Positions 33,981 to 43,842 of a DNA stretch of 64,000 nt are shown one piece after another. A model generated the notes under the pieces. The model ran no database searches. It saw only the letters and a program-made list of their open reading frames with translations, and was not told where the DNA came from. The stretch's first letter is position 1; every line of letters begins with the position of its first letter. The stretch spans positions 124,001-188,000 of the forward strand of contig CAMIIO010000003.1 of assembly GCA_946221065.1 (NCBI GenBank), in the 5' to 3' direction. Position numbers and translations under genes: made by a program. Origin of the DNA: an uncultured Rothia sp. GTDB lineage: Bacteria; Actinomycetota; Actinomycetes; Actinomycetales; Micrococcaceae.

Positions 33981-35012
33981 ATGAATATTTTTCTTGATCA
34001 ACCGGCATTGCCAACGTTCTGGTTTTTGCTGATCGGCGTGTTGTTTATTGGCTATCTGATCTTGGATGGCTTCGATTTGGGCGTGGGCATGATGATGTCC
34101 AAGGTTTTTGCTCGAAATGAAAAAGAACGGCGCTTGCTGTTGAATACCATTGGCCCTGTATGGGATGGCAATGAAGTGTGGCTGATTACCGCAGGTGCCG
34201 GTATCTTTGCTGCCTTCCCTTTCTGGTATGCATCACTTTTCTCTGCTCTCTACATTCCGCTAACTCTTATTTTGGTGGCTTTGATTCTTCGCGTGGTAGC
34301 TATTGACTACCGCGGTAAACGATCGGACGCCCAGTGGGTGAACACCTGGAATACTATCCTCGCTCTTTCTTCATTCTTTATCGCATTCTTCATCGGTGCC
34401 CTACTGGCTATTACCACCACGGGACTACCGTTAAATGAGCGAGGTAACGTGACAAGCGTTTTTGCCTGGGTACTTAATCCCTGGACATACGTTGGTGCTT
34501 TAGCAATTGTAGGCTTCTCTTACGTGCAGGGCCTTGCCTTTGTTGCTTTGAAGACCGACGGCGAGGTGCGCCACCGTGCGCGTAAATCTTTGGTTCGTTT
34601 GCTTCCGGTTGCAGTGTTGCCGGCAGTAGCCTGGGTACTCTGGCTGCAGTTCGATGGTCCAAGTGCAGGTATTTTGACATATGCACTCACCGTCTTGGCT
34701 GTGTTTGCTGTGGTACTTGCTTTTGTGAGTGCCAAAGGTGGACGCGAGGGCTGGGCTTTTATTGGCACATCGCTTTTTATCGCTTTGGGTGTGCTGGCGA
34801 TTTTCTTGGCGCTATACCCGCACGTGCTACCCTCTACCCTAGATACCGCCAATACTTTGACCATTGAGAACGCTTCAAGTTCGCCCTATACTTTGCGGAT
34901 TATGTCGTGGGCAGGGTGCATTATGCTGCCTATCGTTATTCTCTATCAGTCGTGGACGTACTATCAGTTCCGTCAACGGCTGAGCGTTCACCATATCCCT
35001 GAGGCGCACTAG
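33981..35012 (+). CDS. cydB: Cytochrome bd oxidase subunit II
   Basis: This subunit packs against CydA in the quinol oxidase. The 343-aa protein has eight or nine transmembrane helices. Family sequences are LILDGFDLGVGMM near the N-terminus (conserved Asp pair), GPVWDGNEVWLITAGAGIFAAFP and NPWTYVGALAIVGFSYVQG. GGGGAG lies about 12 nt before the ATG. It follows cydA closely and ends in a terminator, so cydDC may have its own promoter. Confidence 0.95.
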   Translation: MNIFLDQPALPTFWFLLIGVLFIGYLILDGFDLGVGMMMSKVFARNEKERRLLLNTIGPVWDGNEVWLITAGAGIFAAFPFWYASLFSALYIPLTLILVALILRVVAIDYRGKRSDAQWVNTWNTILALSSFFIAFFIGALLAITTTGLPLNERGNVTSVFAWVLNPWTYVGALAIVGFSYVQGLAFVALKTDGEVRHRARKSLVRLLPVAVLPAVAWVLWLQFDGPSAGILTYALTVLAVFAVVLAFVSAKGGREGWAFIGTSLFIALGVLAIFLALYPHVLPSTLDTANTLTIENASSSPYTLRIMSWAGCIMLPIVILYQSWTYYQFRQRLSVHHIPEAH

Positions 35013-35027
35013 CGCCGGCTATCCTCT

Positions 35028-35063
35028 AAAACGGCCACAGTTGTTTGACGCTGTGGTCGTTTT
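35028..35063 (+). terminator. Terminator after cydB
   Basis: A 13-bp stem (35028-35040 and 35051-35063, one G-T wobble) ending in TTTT lies 15 nt past the cydB stop codon. Confidence 0.85.
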
Positions 35064-35160
35064 GGTATATTAGGGGTCTTCTCAAGATTTTTAAAGAAAT
35101 TCCCGATACTATCAAGGAATAGTTCCACCGCACTAGGTATTGAAAGATCACTCGCAAACT

Positions 35161-38100
35161 ATGGATAACCGTCCACCTCTAGGGCCTAATGCAAAAAAAC
35201 ATCTCACGATTTTTGCCCTATTTACCGTGCTTAAAATTGCCGGTACTGTTTTATTTGCTGGAGTACTGGGAACAGTGCTGGCGCATATGGCGCGCCAAAC
35301 TTTTGCTGCACTTCATGAAGGGCAAGTGTTCTCTCATCCGGTAGCGGAGCAGCTAGCAGTTTTTTCAGGGAATGCTCAAGCTCAGATTGAAGGTATTTGG
35401 TTAGTTACCCTGGGGCACCAACCTACTATGTTGTCTCTGACCTTAGCTGGTTTATTGGCAATGATTCTGCGATCCTGCGCAGAATGGGCTTTGAGCTATT
35501 CTGCTCAACGGGCAGCTACCGGGGCTAAATCAACTCTACGTGCTCAGCTCATTGAACGAGTGTTAGCCACCGGAGGTAAAGATACTCCGGAGGGTACCGG
35601 CGCTAATGCCGTCTTGATTTCTCGTGGTCTTGACGACGTCGATGATTATTATTCGAAAACGCTGACTGCCATGGTGAGTTCTGTTATTACTCCCATTCTG
35701 TTGTTGATTGTTGTGGGCTGGTATGACTGGATTTCTGCTGTGGTGCTCGCGGTAACTTTGCCGCTCATTCCGCTGTTCATGGTGCTCATTGGTAAAACTA
35801 CTCAGGCTGATACCGCCAAATCTCAGCAGGAGCTTTTGCGACTATCAGACCATATTGTTGAGCTAGTCAAGGGCTTGCCGGTGCTGGTTGGTTTGGGTAG
35901 GGCACACTCTCAGTCCAAGGCCTTGGCTGATTTGGGGGAGCGTTATCGCAAGACCACGATGAAGACTTTACGCTCTGCCTTTCTTTCCTCTTTCTGGCTA
36001 GAGCTGATTACCACTATTTCTGTGGCAGTAGTGGCGGTGATGATTGGTATTCGTTTAGTACACGGATCCATTGGGCTGGACGTGGCACTCTTTGCGTTAC
36101 TTCTAGCCCCGGAATATTACCAGCCACTACGAAATCTCGGCGCGGCTTTTCACCAGTCAGAAGAAGGAATTGCTGCTCTTCGTAAAGCTGAGGAGATTAT
36201 TCAACGCCCACTACCTCAAGACATCATTGAGGTTGAAGGCTCAGAGCTGAATGTTTCTCGAGTCTCAGTGACGTATCCGGGACGAAGCACGGTGCTTAGC
36301 GAAGTTAGCTTCACCTTGCCGCACGGATCAACCACCGCCGTCACTGGTCCCTCCGGTTGCGGTAAATCTACGCTTTTAGGGGTACTGAGCGGTGCCGTAG
36401 CGCCCGGACTCATCCCTACCGGCGCGCAAGAGCCGATGCACGTTGAGGGATCTGTCTCAGGTATTGGAAGCATCGTATGGGTGAGTCAATCTCCCGCATT
36501 CATCGCTACCACAGTGCTTCACGAGGTTGCGCTGTATGGTTTCCCGGCAATCGTTACCTCCGAAGAGGAATTTCAGGCAGCCCAGGCACTGATCACCGAC
36601 GCAAGCCCCATGGCTATCTCTGATAAGGGTAGGCACCGCTACCTGCAGTATCTGAGGATTGTGGGGCTAGAAGAATTTGCAGACCTTACTCCAGAATCTT
36701 TGAGCGCTGGGCAGATGCGCCGTCTGGCTATTGCCCGTACGATGGCTCGCGTAGATGCTCTAGAACGTATCGGTGAAACTGTTACCGTTTTGGTCGATGA
36801 ACCTACTGCTCACCTTGACGACGTCGCCGCGGCGCGTGTGAACGCCTCGCTGGCGGCTCTAGCTGCTACCGGTGCAACTTTGTTGATTGTCACTCATGAT
36901 GAAGAGCTGGCAGAACGTACCGACTATCATCTGGCAGCTACGGTTGACACTGCCGATGATATTGCCACCTGGAACCTCTTGCCCGGCTCCGGAAAGGGCT
37001 GGGATCTAGAAAAGCTCCGTCAGCAAGTCAATGAACAACCGATCCCGGAAGCAACGAAGTCCACGAAGCAACGTAAGCTACAACAGCCTATTCGTAGCGG
37101 TACCATGAGCACTTTGAAAGATATCAAAGCTCTTACCGGCATTCGGGTTCGGGATTCTATTGCCCCGATTCTTCTTTCAGCACTATCGGTATGTTTTGCG
37201 GTAGCCCTCACAGCTCTATCTGGTTGGCTCATTATGCGTGCTGCAGAACAGCCGGCAATGATGTACCTCATGGTAGCTATTGTGGGAGTACGTTTCTTTG
37301 GGCTGGGACGAGCCTGCCTGCGTTATATTGAGCGTTTACAGACTCATAACGTGGTGTTACGGGCAGCGAATAAGCTCAGGGTGCGAGCCTGGGACTCCGC
37401 CGGTCGTACTGTGCTCTCTATTCGGTCGCTTCTTCGCGGGGACCGTATTTTAGATCGTCTTGTGGGTGATATTGACGAGCTTAGAGACGATTTACCTCGC
37501 GTACTTTTACCCGTTGGCTCGCACATCGTGGTGATGGTTTTAGCCGTTACGGTCACGATATTTACTGTACCTTTGGCATTGCCAGCTATCGTTGCCGGTG
37601 CCATTATGAGTACCTTAGTGATCCCTGCAATCGTTATTTATACTGACCACCGCGCTAGTTCGACAGCCCGAGAAGCTACCTCAGAAATGCTACGTCTAGG
37701 CGTCTCCACTCTTGATGCAGCCGAAGAGCTTCGTGCAAATGGGCTGAACTATTTAGCTACCGCAGTATTTAAAGAATCTGATCAGCGCAATGTGGATGCA
37801 ACCGTTGAAGGATCGGGAGCATCTGGGTTTGGGCAAGCGCTAACCATTCTGAACTGGTGGGGTGTCTCGCTGGTTACCGTAGTGCTGACGTGGGCGCAGG
37901 TTCGTGAAGGGCATGTGACTGCCCCGGTGGTGGCCGTCGTCGTGCTCATGTGTACCGCGCTGGTTGAATCGACCCTGGCGCATGTGGAAGCTGTTCGGGG
38001 TTGGCCAGCCATGGCCGAGCTTGTTGCGCGAATGCGTCCGCTGATTGAGGCTAACCGGTGGACAGAGGCTCAACAGCAGCAGCGCACTGAAGAAATTCGT

Positions 38101-38793
38101 GCTAAGTTCCAGGCACCTATTCACCTAGAACTTTCTAACGTAGCAACGCGCTGGCCCGGTATGAGAAGCCCGGTCTTTACCGGCCTTAACGCCGAAGTAT
38201 CATCGGGTGAATGGCTAGGTATTACGGGAGCTTCTGGATCCGGAAAAACTACCGCACTTGCAACGTTGCTGGGATTTTTGCCTATTGAGGCGGGTCTTAT
38301 TACTGTCAACGATATTTCCCTGAGCGATGTTGACCTTCGTGGCTACGCAGCATGGTGCCCTCAATCCGCCTATATCTTTGAATCTTCCATCGCTAACAAT
38401 CTGGCGCTAGCGGCACCCGGAGAAAAGCGCCCCAGCGAAGAAGAAATGCTCCACGCTTTAGATCGAGTGGGTTTGGGCGATTTTGTTCGTAAGCTCCCCG
38501 AAGGGCTCAATACCCAGGTGGGTGCCGGTGGCTCCTATGTGTCTGGCGGGCAGCGTCAGCGCATTGCTATTGCCCGCACCTTGCTTACAGAATCTCCGCT
38601 TTTGCTTATGGATGAGCCAACAGCTCACCTCGATACTCCGGCGGCTAAAGCTCTTATTGCAGAAGTTGCGCGAGGAACTAAAGAGTCAGAAGTATTAGCA
38701 GGTCGAGACAAGCACCTTAAGCCTGCGGTTATTTTAGTCTCGCACCGTGTAGAAGACATCGCAGAGTGTGACCGCACCGTTTCTCTCTCATAA
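35161..38793 (+). CDS. cydDC: CydD-CydC fusion, thiol reductant ABC exporter
   Basis: One polypeptide (1210 aa) holds both halves of the ABC exporter that moves glutathione/cysteine-type thiols to the outer side of the membrane and is needed for cytochrome bd assembly. Half 1: six-helix domain (about 20-320), Walker A GPSGCGKSTLLG, signature LSAGQMRRLAIAR, Walker B VTVLVDEPTAHLDD. Half 2 (from about residue 650): helices, Walker A GASGSGKTTALA, signature VSGGQRQRIAIAR, Walker B LLLMDEPTAHLD. CydC and CydD are usually separate, but fusions occur in actinobacteria. ATG 35161 or TTG 35140 may be the start; neither has a strong Shine-Dalgarno. Confidence 0.92.
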   Translation: MDNRPPLGPNAKKHLTIFALFTVLKIAGTVLFAGVLGTVLAHMARQTFAALHEGQVFSHPVAEQLAVFSGNAQAQIEGIWLVTLGHQPTMLSLTLAGLLAMILRSCAEWALSYSAQRAATGAKSTLRAQLIERVLATGGKDTPEGTGANAVLISRGLDDVDDYYSKTLTAMVSSVITPILLLIVVGWYDWISAVVLAVTLPLIPLFMVLIGKTTQADTAKSQQELLRLSDHIVELVKGLPVLVGLGRAHSQSKALADLGERYRKTTMKTLRSAFLSSFWLELITTISVAVVAVMIGIRLVHGSIGLDVALFALLLAPEYYQPLRNLGAAFHQSEEGIAALRKAEEIIQRPLPQDIIEVEGSELNVSRVSVTYPGRSTVLSEVSFTLPHGSTTAVTGPSGCGKSTLLGVLSGAVAPGLIPTGAQEPMHVEGSVSGIGSIVWVSQSPAFIATTVLHEVALYGFPAIVTSEEEFQAAQALITDASPMAISDKGRHRYLQYLRIVGLEEFADLTPESLSAGQMRRLAIARTMARVDALERIGETVTVLVDEPTAHLDDVAAARVNASLAALAATGATLLIVTHDEELAERTDYHLAATVDTADDIATWNLLPGSGKGWDLEKLRQQVNEQPIPEATKSTKQRKLQQPIRSGTMSTLKDIKALTGIRVRDSIAPILLSALSVCFAVALTALSGWLIMRAAEQPAMMYLMVAIVGVRFFGLGRACLRYIERLQTHNVVLRAANKLRVRAWDSAGRTVLSIRSLLRGDRILDRLVGDIDELRDDLPRVLLPVGSHIVVMVLAVTVTIFTVPLALPAIVAGAIMSTLVIPAIVIYTDHRASSTAREATSEMLRLGVSTLDAAEELRANGLNYLATAVFKESDQRNVDATVEGSGASGFGQALTILNWWGVSLVTVVLTWAQVREGHVTAPVVAVVVLMCTALVESTLAHVEAVRGWPAMAELVARMRPLIEANRWTEAQQQQRTEEIRAKFQAPIHLELSNVATRWPGMRSPVFTGLNAEVSSGEWLGITGASGSGKTTALATLLGFLPIEAGLITVNDISLSDVDLRGYAAWCPQSAYIFESSIANNLALAAPGEKRPSEEEMLHALDRVGLGDFVRKLPEGLNTQVGAGGSYVSGGQRQRIAIARTLLTESPLLLMDEPTAHLDTPAAKALIAEVARGTKESEVLAGRDKHLKPAVILVSHRVEDIAECDRTVSLS

Positions 38794-38818
38794 CACGTGC
38801 TGAGGCTGGAGCAAAGAG

Positions 38819-38861
38819 AAAGCGGGGTAGCCTTCTGATCATCAGAAGGCTACCCCGCTTT
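38819..38861. terminator. Bidirectional terminator, 21-bp perfect stem
   Basis: Arms 38819-38839 and 38841-38861 are fully complementary, with AAA and TTT at the ends. It separates the convergent cydDC and parC genes. Confidence 0.9.
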
Positions 38862-38889
38862 TACTATGTGCGGACAAAGGCAGTAGCTA

Positions 38890-41493
38890 CTAGAACAACG
38901 GACTTTCTTGAGTGGTTGGTTCGGTAGGGCTTGCAGCGGGAGAAGTACCGGGGGAACCTTCTGCAGGAGAAGATCCTGAGGAGGCCGTAATTTCGGTATT
39001 CGTTAGTGTGTAGGCTGGGCCGATTGCCGCGATGCTTTGAGTCAGCGGCACACCGGAGCCGTCGCGAGGGCCAAATTCTGTGGGCAAAGAACGAGCGATT
39101 CCCGCTGCTGTACATGCCTTAGCCGGCCCCTCACCAACAAAAGCTAACGCTAGCTTAGACTCGCCGGCTAAGAAACGGTGTGCCCGAACACCCGCCGTGG
39201 CTCGTCCTTTAGCAGGAAAATCTGTTAACTCAGAAACCTTAGCCGTAGCCACGGCACCCTCAACGGCAGAGCCGTCCGTTACCGTTACAACCACCGCTTC
39301 CGTGCCCGGAACAGTCACACCAAAGGCAATCACGCGGTCATCTTCTGCCACCTTCATTCCAGCAATGCCGGAGCCGGTTCGCCCCTGCGGGCGTACTTTT
39401 GCCGCGTCGAAGGTCAATAACTTGGCTTGCTCTGTGACAAAACTTAGCTGCGCATCGTTTGCTCCACACGGGTATACTCCTACCACCGCATCGTGTGGCT
39501 TGAGCTTAATACCCTCCCACTCATCAGCATTGAGAGGGTAATCTGGGTTTACCCGTTTCACCACACCGCGCTCGGTTGCCAAAGCAATAATGTCATTCAG
39601 TGGCGCCAAGCCCACTATATGCTCACCGCGGTTTACTTTGATTAATTCGGTAACTTTTACTCCGGAACTCAACAACGGAGTGCCGCGGGAATCATCGAGT
39701 ACCACCAAATCCATCACATTGATACGCACCATACGTCCGGTTGAGGTTACCGCTGCGATCTCTCCGCGCGCCGTCGTTGGAATAATAGAAGTCCACGCAT
39801 CATTTTTAATACGCTTACCTGGTTCCTGTAACGGTACCCTGCCCGATGGCATCCCTACCGTGCGTCCGATAAGCCCCGATGTAGAAAGTACCGCCCAACA
39901 AGGATCATCCGAAATCTCCAAAGAAATCCCGCCAGAAGACGATGATTTCTTTGCCGGATTCAACGCCGGTAACACCTGGGCTAAATCATCTTTAGACAAC
40001 AATTGGGTTCGCCGTTCCGTTCCGTAAAGCTCGGCAACCTGCCCCATTTCTGTAGAGACCAGCGCATGTAATTTCTTGTCATCGACAAGAATCGCACGAA
40101 GTTGTTCAATCTCCTGCTGTAGCTCAGCCTGCTCTTTTTCTAACTCAATCCGCGAGTATTTTGTCAGCTGACGCAAACGCAACTCTAAGATGTGATTTGC
40201 CTGGATCTCCGTTAAATCAAATACCGTCATCAGACGCTCGCGTGCCTGGGCAGTTTCCTCGGAGGCGCGGATAATCTGAATAACCTCGTCGATATCCACA
40301 ATGGCAATGATAAGGCCCTCTACCAGATGGAGACGGTCTAGCTTTTTGGTAAGCCGAAAATTCGTGCGCCGTCGAACGACGTCGATGCGGTGGTTGACGT
40401 ACACCTTGAGCAAATCCAAGAGCCCCAAGGTCTGCGGCTGTCCCTCTACCAGTGCAACATTATTGATACCAAAAGAATCTTCAAGGGGGGTGTACTTATA
40501 CAGAGAAGCTAATACTGCCTGCGGATTAAAGCCATTTTTTACCTCAATGACAAGCTGTAACCCGTTTTTGCGATCGGTCAGATCCGAGACATCAGATATA
40601 CCTAGCAGTTTCTTTTTGTTGACGCCGTCTTTGATTTTCTCGATCACCTTCTCTGGCCCTACCATGTAGGGGAGTTCGGTAATCACGATGCCTTGTTTGC
40701 GCGCACTGACCTGCTCAATAGACACCTTGGCGCGAGTTTTGAAGATCCCACGGCCTTTTTCGTAGCCATCCTTAATGCCGCCAAGGCCCACGATGGATCC
40801 GCCGGAGGGAAAATCCGGTCCGGGAATAAATTTCATGATGTCGTTCAGAGTCGCATCAGGATGTTCAATAAGATACTGAGCGCCGGCAATCACCTCGCGT
40901 AGATTATGGGGAGGCATATTTGTTGCCATGCCCACGGCAATACCGGAAGACCCATTGACTAGCAGGTTAGGGAAGGCGGCAGGTAACACTGCCGGCTGGG
41001 TAAATTGGTTATCGTAATTGGGAACAAAATCGACGACGTCCTCGTCAAGATCTGCTGTCAGAGCAAGAGCCGCCGAGGCCATCCGCGCCTCGGTGTATCG
41101 AGAAGCTGCCGGGCCGTCGTCGAGCGAACCGAAATTTCCGTGCCCATCCACCAAAGGCATGCGCATGGCAAAGGGCTGAGCTAGCCGAACCATGGCATCG
41201 TAGATGGCGCTATCGCCATGTGGGTGGAGCTTACCCATGACTTCGCCAACAACGCGCGCGGATTTTACGTGCCCTTTATCTGGCCGCAATCCCATCTGCT
41301 GCATCATATAAAGAATGCGGCGCTGAACCGGTTTTAAACCGTCGCGGGCATCGGGTAAGGCACGGGAATATATGACGGAGTAGGAGTACTCAAGAAAACT
41401 GGTTTCCATCTCTGTGGAAACATCAATATCAATAATGTTTTCGACGACGTCGGTGGGGAATTCATCGTGTACAGTGCGGGATTTGCGAGCCAT
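38890..41493 (-). CDS. parC: DNA topoisomerase IV subunit A
   Basis: The DNA-cutting subunit of a type IIA topoisomerase. The catalytic Tyr is in AASRYTEARM (about residue 132). The quinolone-determining region reads HPHGDSAIYDAMVRLAQPF, with the usual Ser and Asp, so no classical resistance change is present. The coiled-coil and the C-terminal beta-propeller repeats (GRTVGMPSGRVP, GSGIAGMKV) follow. At 867 aa it is a normal length, with an Ala/Ser/Pro/Thr-rich acidic tail. GAGGAA precedes ATG 41493. It faces parE on the other strand with mdh and the cyd genes between. Confidence 0.92.
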   Translation of the reverse strand: MARKSRTVHDEFPTDVVENIIDIDVSTEMETSFLEYSYSVIYSRALPDARDGLKPVQRRILYMMQQMGLRPDKGHVKSARVVGEVMGKLHPHGDSAIYDAMVRLAQPFAMRMPLVDGHGNFGSLDDGPAASRYTEARMASAALALTADLDEDVVDFVPNYDNQFTQPAVLPAAFPNLLVNGSSGIAVGMATNMPPHNLREVIAGAQYLIEHPDATLNDIMKFIPGPDFPSGGSIVGLGGIKDGYEKGRGIFKTRAKVSIEQVSARKQGIVITELPYMVGPEKVIEKIKDGVNKKKLLGISDVSDLTDRKNGLQLVIEVKNGFNPQAVLASLYKYTPLEDSFGINNVALVEGQPQTLGLLDLLKVYVNHRIDVVRRRTNFRLTKKLDRLHLVEGLIIAIVDIDEVIQIIRASEETAQARERLMTVFDLTEIQANHILELRLRQLTKYSRIELEKEQAELQQEIEQLRAILVDDKKLHALVSTEMGQVAELYGTERRTQLLSKDDLAQVLPALNPAKKSSSSGGISLEISDDPCWAVLSTSGLIGRTVGMPSGRVPLQEPGKRIKNDAWTSIIPTTARGEIAAVTSTGRMVRINVMDLVVLDDSRGTPLLSSGVKVTELIKVNRGEHIVGLAPLNDIIALATERGVVKRVNPDYPLNADEWEGIKLKPHDAVVGVYPCGANDAQLSFVTEQAKLLTFDAAKVRPQGRTGSGIAGMKVAEDDRVIAFGVTVPGTEAVVVTVTDGSAVEGAVATAKVSELTDFPAKGRATAGVRAHRFLAGESKLALAFVGEGPAKACTAAGIARSLPTEFGPRDGSGVPLTQSIAAIGPAYTLTNTEITASSGSSPAEGSPGTSPAASPTEPTTQESPLF

Positions 41494-42036
41494 AAATTCC
41501 TCGGGGTAGACAGGGCATGAATGTTCTCTATCTTACCGCGCCGTACTGTGGAGAGGCACGAGCGGTGGATGAGTAGGCGAACTGGGGTAGGAGAGCGAAA
41601 GTTAATACATCGGATACGTAGTTCTCCGTGAGAGGCTGCGAACAATTAGTGCATTCTTGCACAACCTATTTATTAATTCTTTTGTTGGAATCAGACCTTA
41701 GATATTTTTTGGACTTATTATCTTCGATGACTTTTAAGTCCGAGGTAGTGCATTTATGGGGACAATGTTGAAATATCACTGTAATACATCGGTGAGCGCC
41801 GGGGCGTTGTATAGGATAAGAGCAATATTGTTTCAACAACAATATGATCAAGGGGGAATCTGCTCGGCTCGGGGGAGAATGATGCTCACCTATCATTCTG
41901 AGCAGATACATATTAACGGGGTTTCTCAAGAAATCAAATGATTGACCTTCCTTCATCAAAAATATTGTCATCGCACACAATTTTGAATCGTGAAGCACTC
42001 GCCCACGAGTCGATTTGTGAAAGGTCAAGGAGAAAA
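41494..42036 (+). promoter_or_regulatory. 543-bp region upstream of the adhesin gene
   Basis: No gene is supported here. Two structured spots are visible: an 8-bp inverted repeat (41825-41832 and 41838-41845, 5-nt spacer) and a two-step hairpin (41859-41906). Open frames on the minus strand in this stretch show no ribosome site or family likeness. It probably holds the promoter and a long leader of the surface protein gene. Confidence 0.45.
41859..41906 (+). promoter_or_regulatory. Two-step hairpin in the adhesin leader
   Basis: Outer arms TCTGCTC (41859-41865) and GAGCAGA (41900-41906) enclose inner arms AGAATGAT (41876-41883) and ATCATTCT (41892-41899). A 10-nt bulge lies on the left side only. 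It lies 130 bp before the adhesin ATG. No U-run follows, so it is more likely a leader structure than a terminator. Confidence 0.45.
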
Positions 42037-43638
42037 ATGCGCAAGCAAACAACAACACTAGCTATTGCGGCACTAGCACTCGGTGGGCTGGGTGTAGGAT
42101 CACTTCCTGCACAGGCTGCTCAAATCGACAATGCCATTACGAGTGTTTCTAGCTCGGGAGATGCAAAAGTAGGTGAGGCCGTTCAGCTCACTGCACAGTG
42201 GAAGGTGCCCGATTTTTCTAAGGCTGGGGACACTTTTACTCTATCCCTACCGGCAGAACTTATTCCGCTGGCAAGCTCCTTCCCCATTTTGGATGACCAG
42301 GGAAACGTTGTGGCTAACGCAGTAGCTGCAAACGGTCAGGTAGTAGTTACTCTTACCGATTTTGTAAATACTCACCCAATCAACGTACACGGTACCTTAA
42401 ATTTCTCCGTTCGTATTTCTATTAACGCAACTGTTGGCGAACCAATTACCGTTAACTGGGGTGGACAAACTACCGTCATTACTCCTAAGGGTTGGGCTAA
42501 TCCTGTAGGTAAGATTACGAAGCCCCATAAATTTGGCTGGGCTACTTCTGGCGGTGAAGTTGGCTGGGGCTTCGATATCCCTGGTCAGCTGGATAATGTT
42601 GTGTTGAACGATCTTCCTAAAGACGTCAAACTCCGCTGTGAATCACTCTATGTGAGCGAAGGCGATCAGACTAACGGTGCGCCCTCTACCTGGACCACTC
42701 TTTCTCCTTCTCAGTACGATGTTGTCTGCGATGAAAATGGCTTTACCTTGAAGGTTAACCAGATTGCGCAGGATCACGTTATTCGCGTGGTTATCCGCTC
42801 CACACCTACCGCTGGCCTGAGTGAAGTTACTAATACGTGGTCGCTGACTGCCAACCAGGGACCTGCGGAGGGCGTAGCTACCTCACCCGTTTATTCTGCA
42901 GATGGTACTGGTGCCGGTGAGTCACCCGCTCCTTAACCTACTTCTTCCGAGACTCCCGATGTTTCCACTAACTTCCCGGAGCCTACCCCCTCAGAAACTC
43001 CTGTTCCTGAAGTAACTGAGAGCACCGAACCTACCCCTTCAGAAACTCCTGCTCCTGAGGTAACTGAGAACACTGAATCTACTCCTTCCAAGACTCCCGA
43101 TGTTTCCACTAACTTCCCGGAGCCTACCCCCTCAGAAACTCCTGTTCCTGAAGTAACTGAGAGCACGGAATCTACTCCTTCCAAGACTCCCACCCCCGAA
43201 GTTACTGAGTCCACTCCTGGGCAGACTCCTACTCCTTCAGAAACTCCTGTTTCCGAAGTAACTGAGAGTACCGAACCTACGCAACCACCCACTTGCGAGG
43301 CTTCTTCTACCTCTGAGGACAGCCAGGATCCTGAAACTACTGACTCTACGCAGCCGGTGGCAGCAACTTCTGCCCATAATGATTGTGGTGGTAATCAGAA
43401 TCCTGGTTTACCTGAGATGCCTGCTCTCGTAGCTGAAGCCGAAGACCACAACCCCGCCACCTCCGGAGAAAACACACCTAACTATGTACCGGCTGAGGGA
43501 ACTGCAGAGGCACATACTGCAACCCCCATGCAGCGTTTGGCTCATACCGGTTTTGGTGCAGGTACTATTGCCCTGGGGGCACTTGCAGTACTTGCGGCTG
43601 GTGTTATTGCGCTGACGGTAGCTCGTCGCCGCGCATAA
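42037..43638 (+). pseudogene. LAxTG-anchored Ig-like surface adhesin, interrupted by a stop codon
   Basis: A cell-wall-anchored surface protein split by one in-frame TAA at 42934. The N-terminal part (299 aa) has a signal peptide ending LPAQAA at about residue 28, then a Big_8/MSCRAMM-like adhesive Ig domain (VQLTAQWKVPDFSKAGDTFTLSLP). After the TAA the same frame stays open to 43638: a Pro/Thr/Ser/Glu-rich stalk with TPSETPVPEVTEST repeats, then LAHTG (43537-43551), a hydrophobic helix and ARRRA, a class E sortase signal. Other repeat copies have GAA before CCTACC, so the TAA is probably a G-to-T change. Without readthrough the product would be secreted, not anchored. AAGGAG precedes ATG 42037. 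Confidence 0.85.
42951..43166 (+). repeat. 141-bp-period repeats in the adhesin stalk
   Basis: The 75-bp segments 42951-43025 and 43092-43166 are identical, with less perfect similarity between them. The period is 141 bp (47 codons) and the encoded repeat contains DVSTNFPEPTPSETPVPEVT. Such stalk repeats recombine easily. Confidence 0.85.
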
Positions 43639-43671
43639 GGTACGAGTTTCTGAACCTCTAGCGTTCTAGAG

Positions 43672-43705
43672 CAGGGGCCTCAACCATTAATGGTTGAGGC
43701 CCCTG
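43672..43705 (+). terminator. Terminator after the adhesin gene
   Basis: A 34-bp perfect palindrome (17-bp arms meeting at 43688/43689; the real loop would be about 4 nt) followed by TTATTTAGT lies 34 nt past the adhesin stop codon. A smaller hairpin with a 6-bp stem (43656-43661 and 43666-43671) directly precedes it. Confidence 0.85.
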
Positions 43706-43842
43706 TTATTTAGTAGAGCTATTAAACCGCTAGAACGGTTGTAACCTGTGTCATAAGATAGAAGGACTGAGGGTAGCCACTAACTTAGTTTTCTACTTCA
43801 GTGGTAAAACACCTCCACCTATAAAACCCACGGGGGACTCCC

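Noticed and set aside
41666..42058. Minus-strand 130-aa frame upstream of the adhesin gene
   Set aside because: No family likeness or ribosome site, and it overlaps the structured leader and adhesin start.
40000..43700. CRISPR array or phage module around the repeats
   Set aside because: The repeats are inside a coding stalk with 141-bp period and no unique spacers; no cas, integrase or transposase gene is present.
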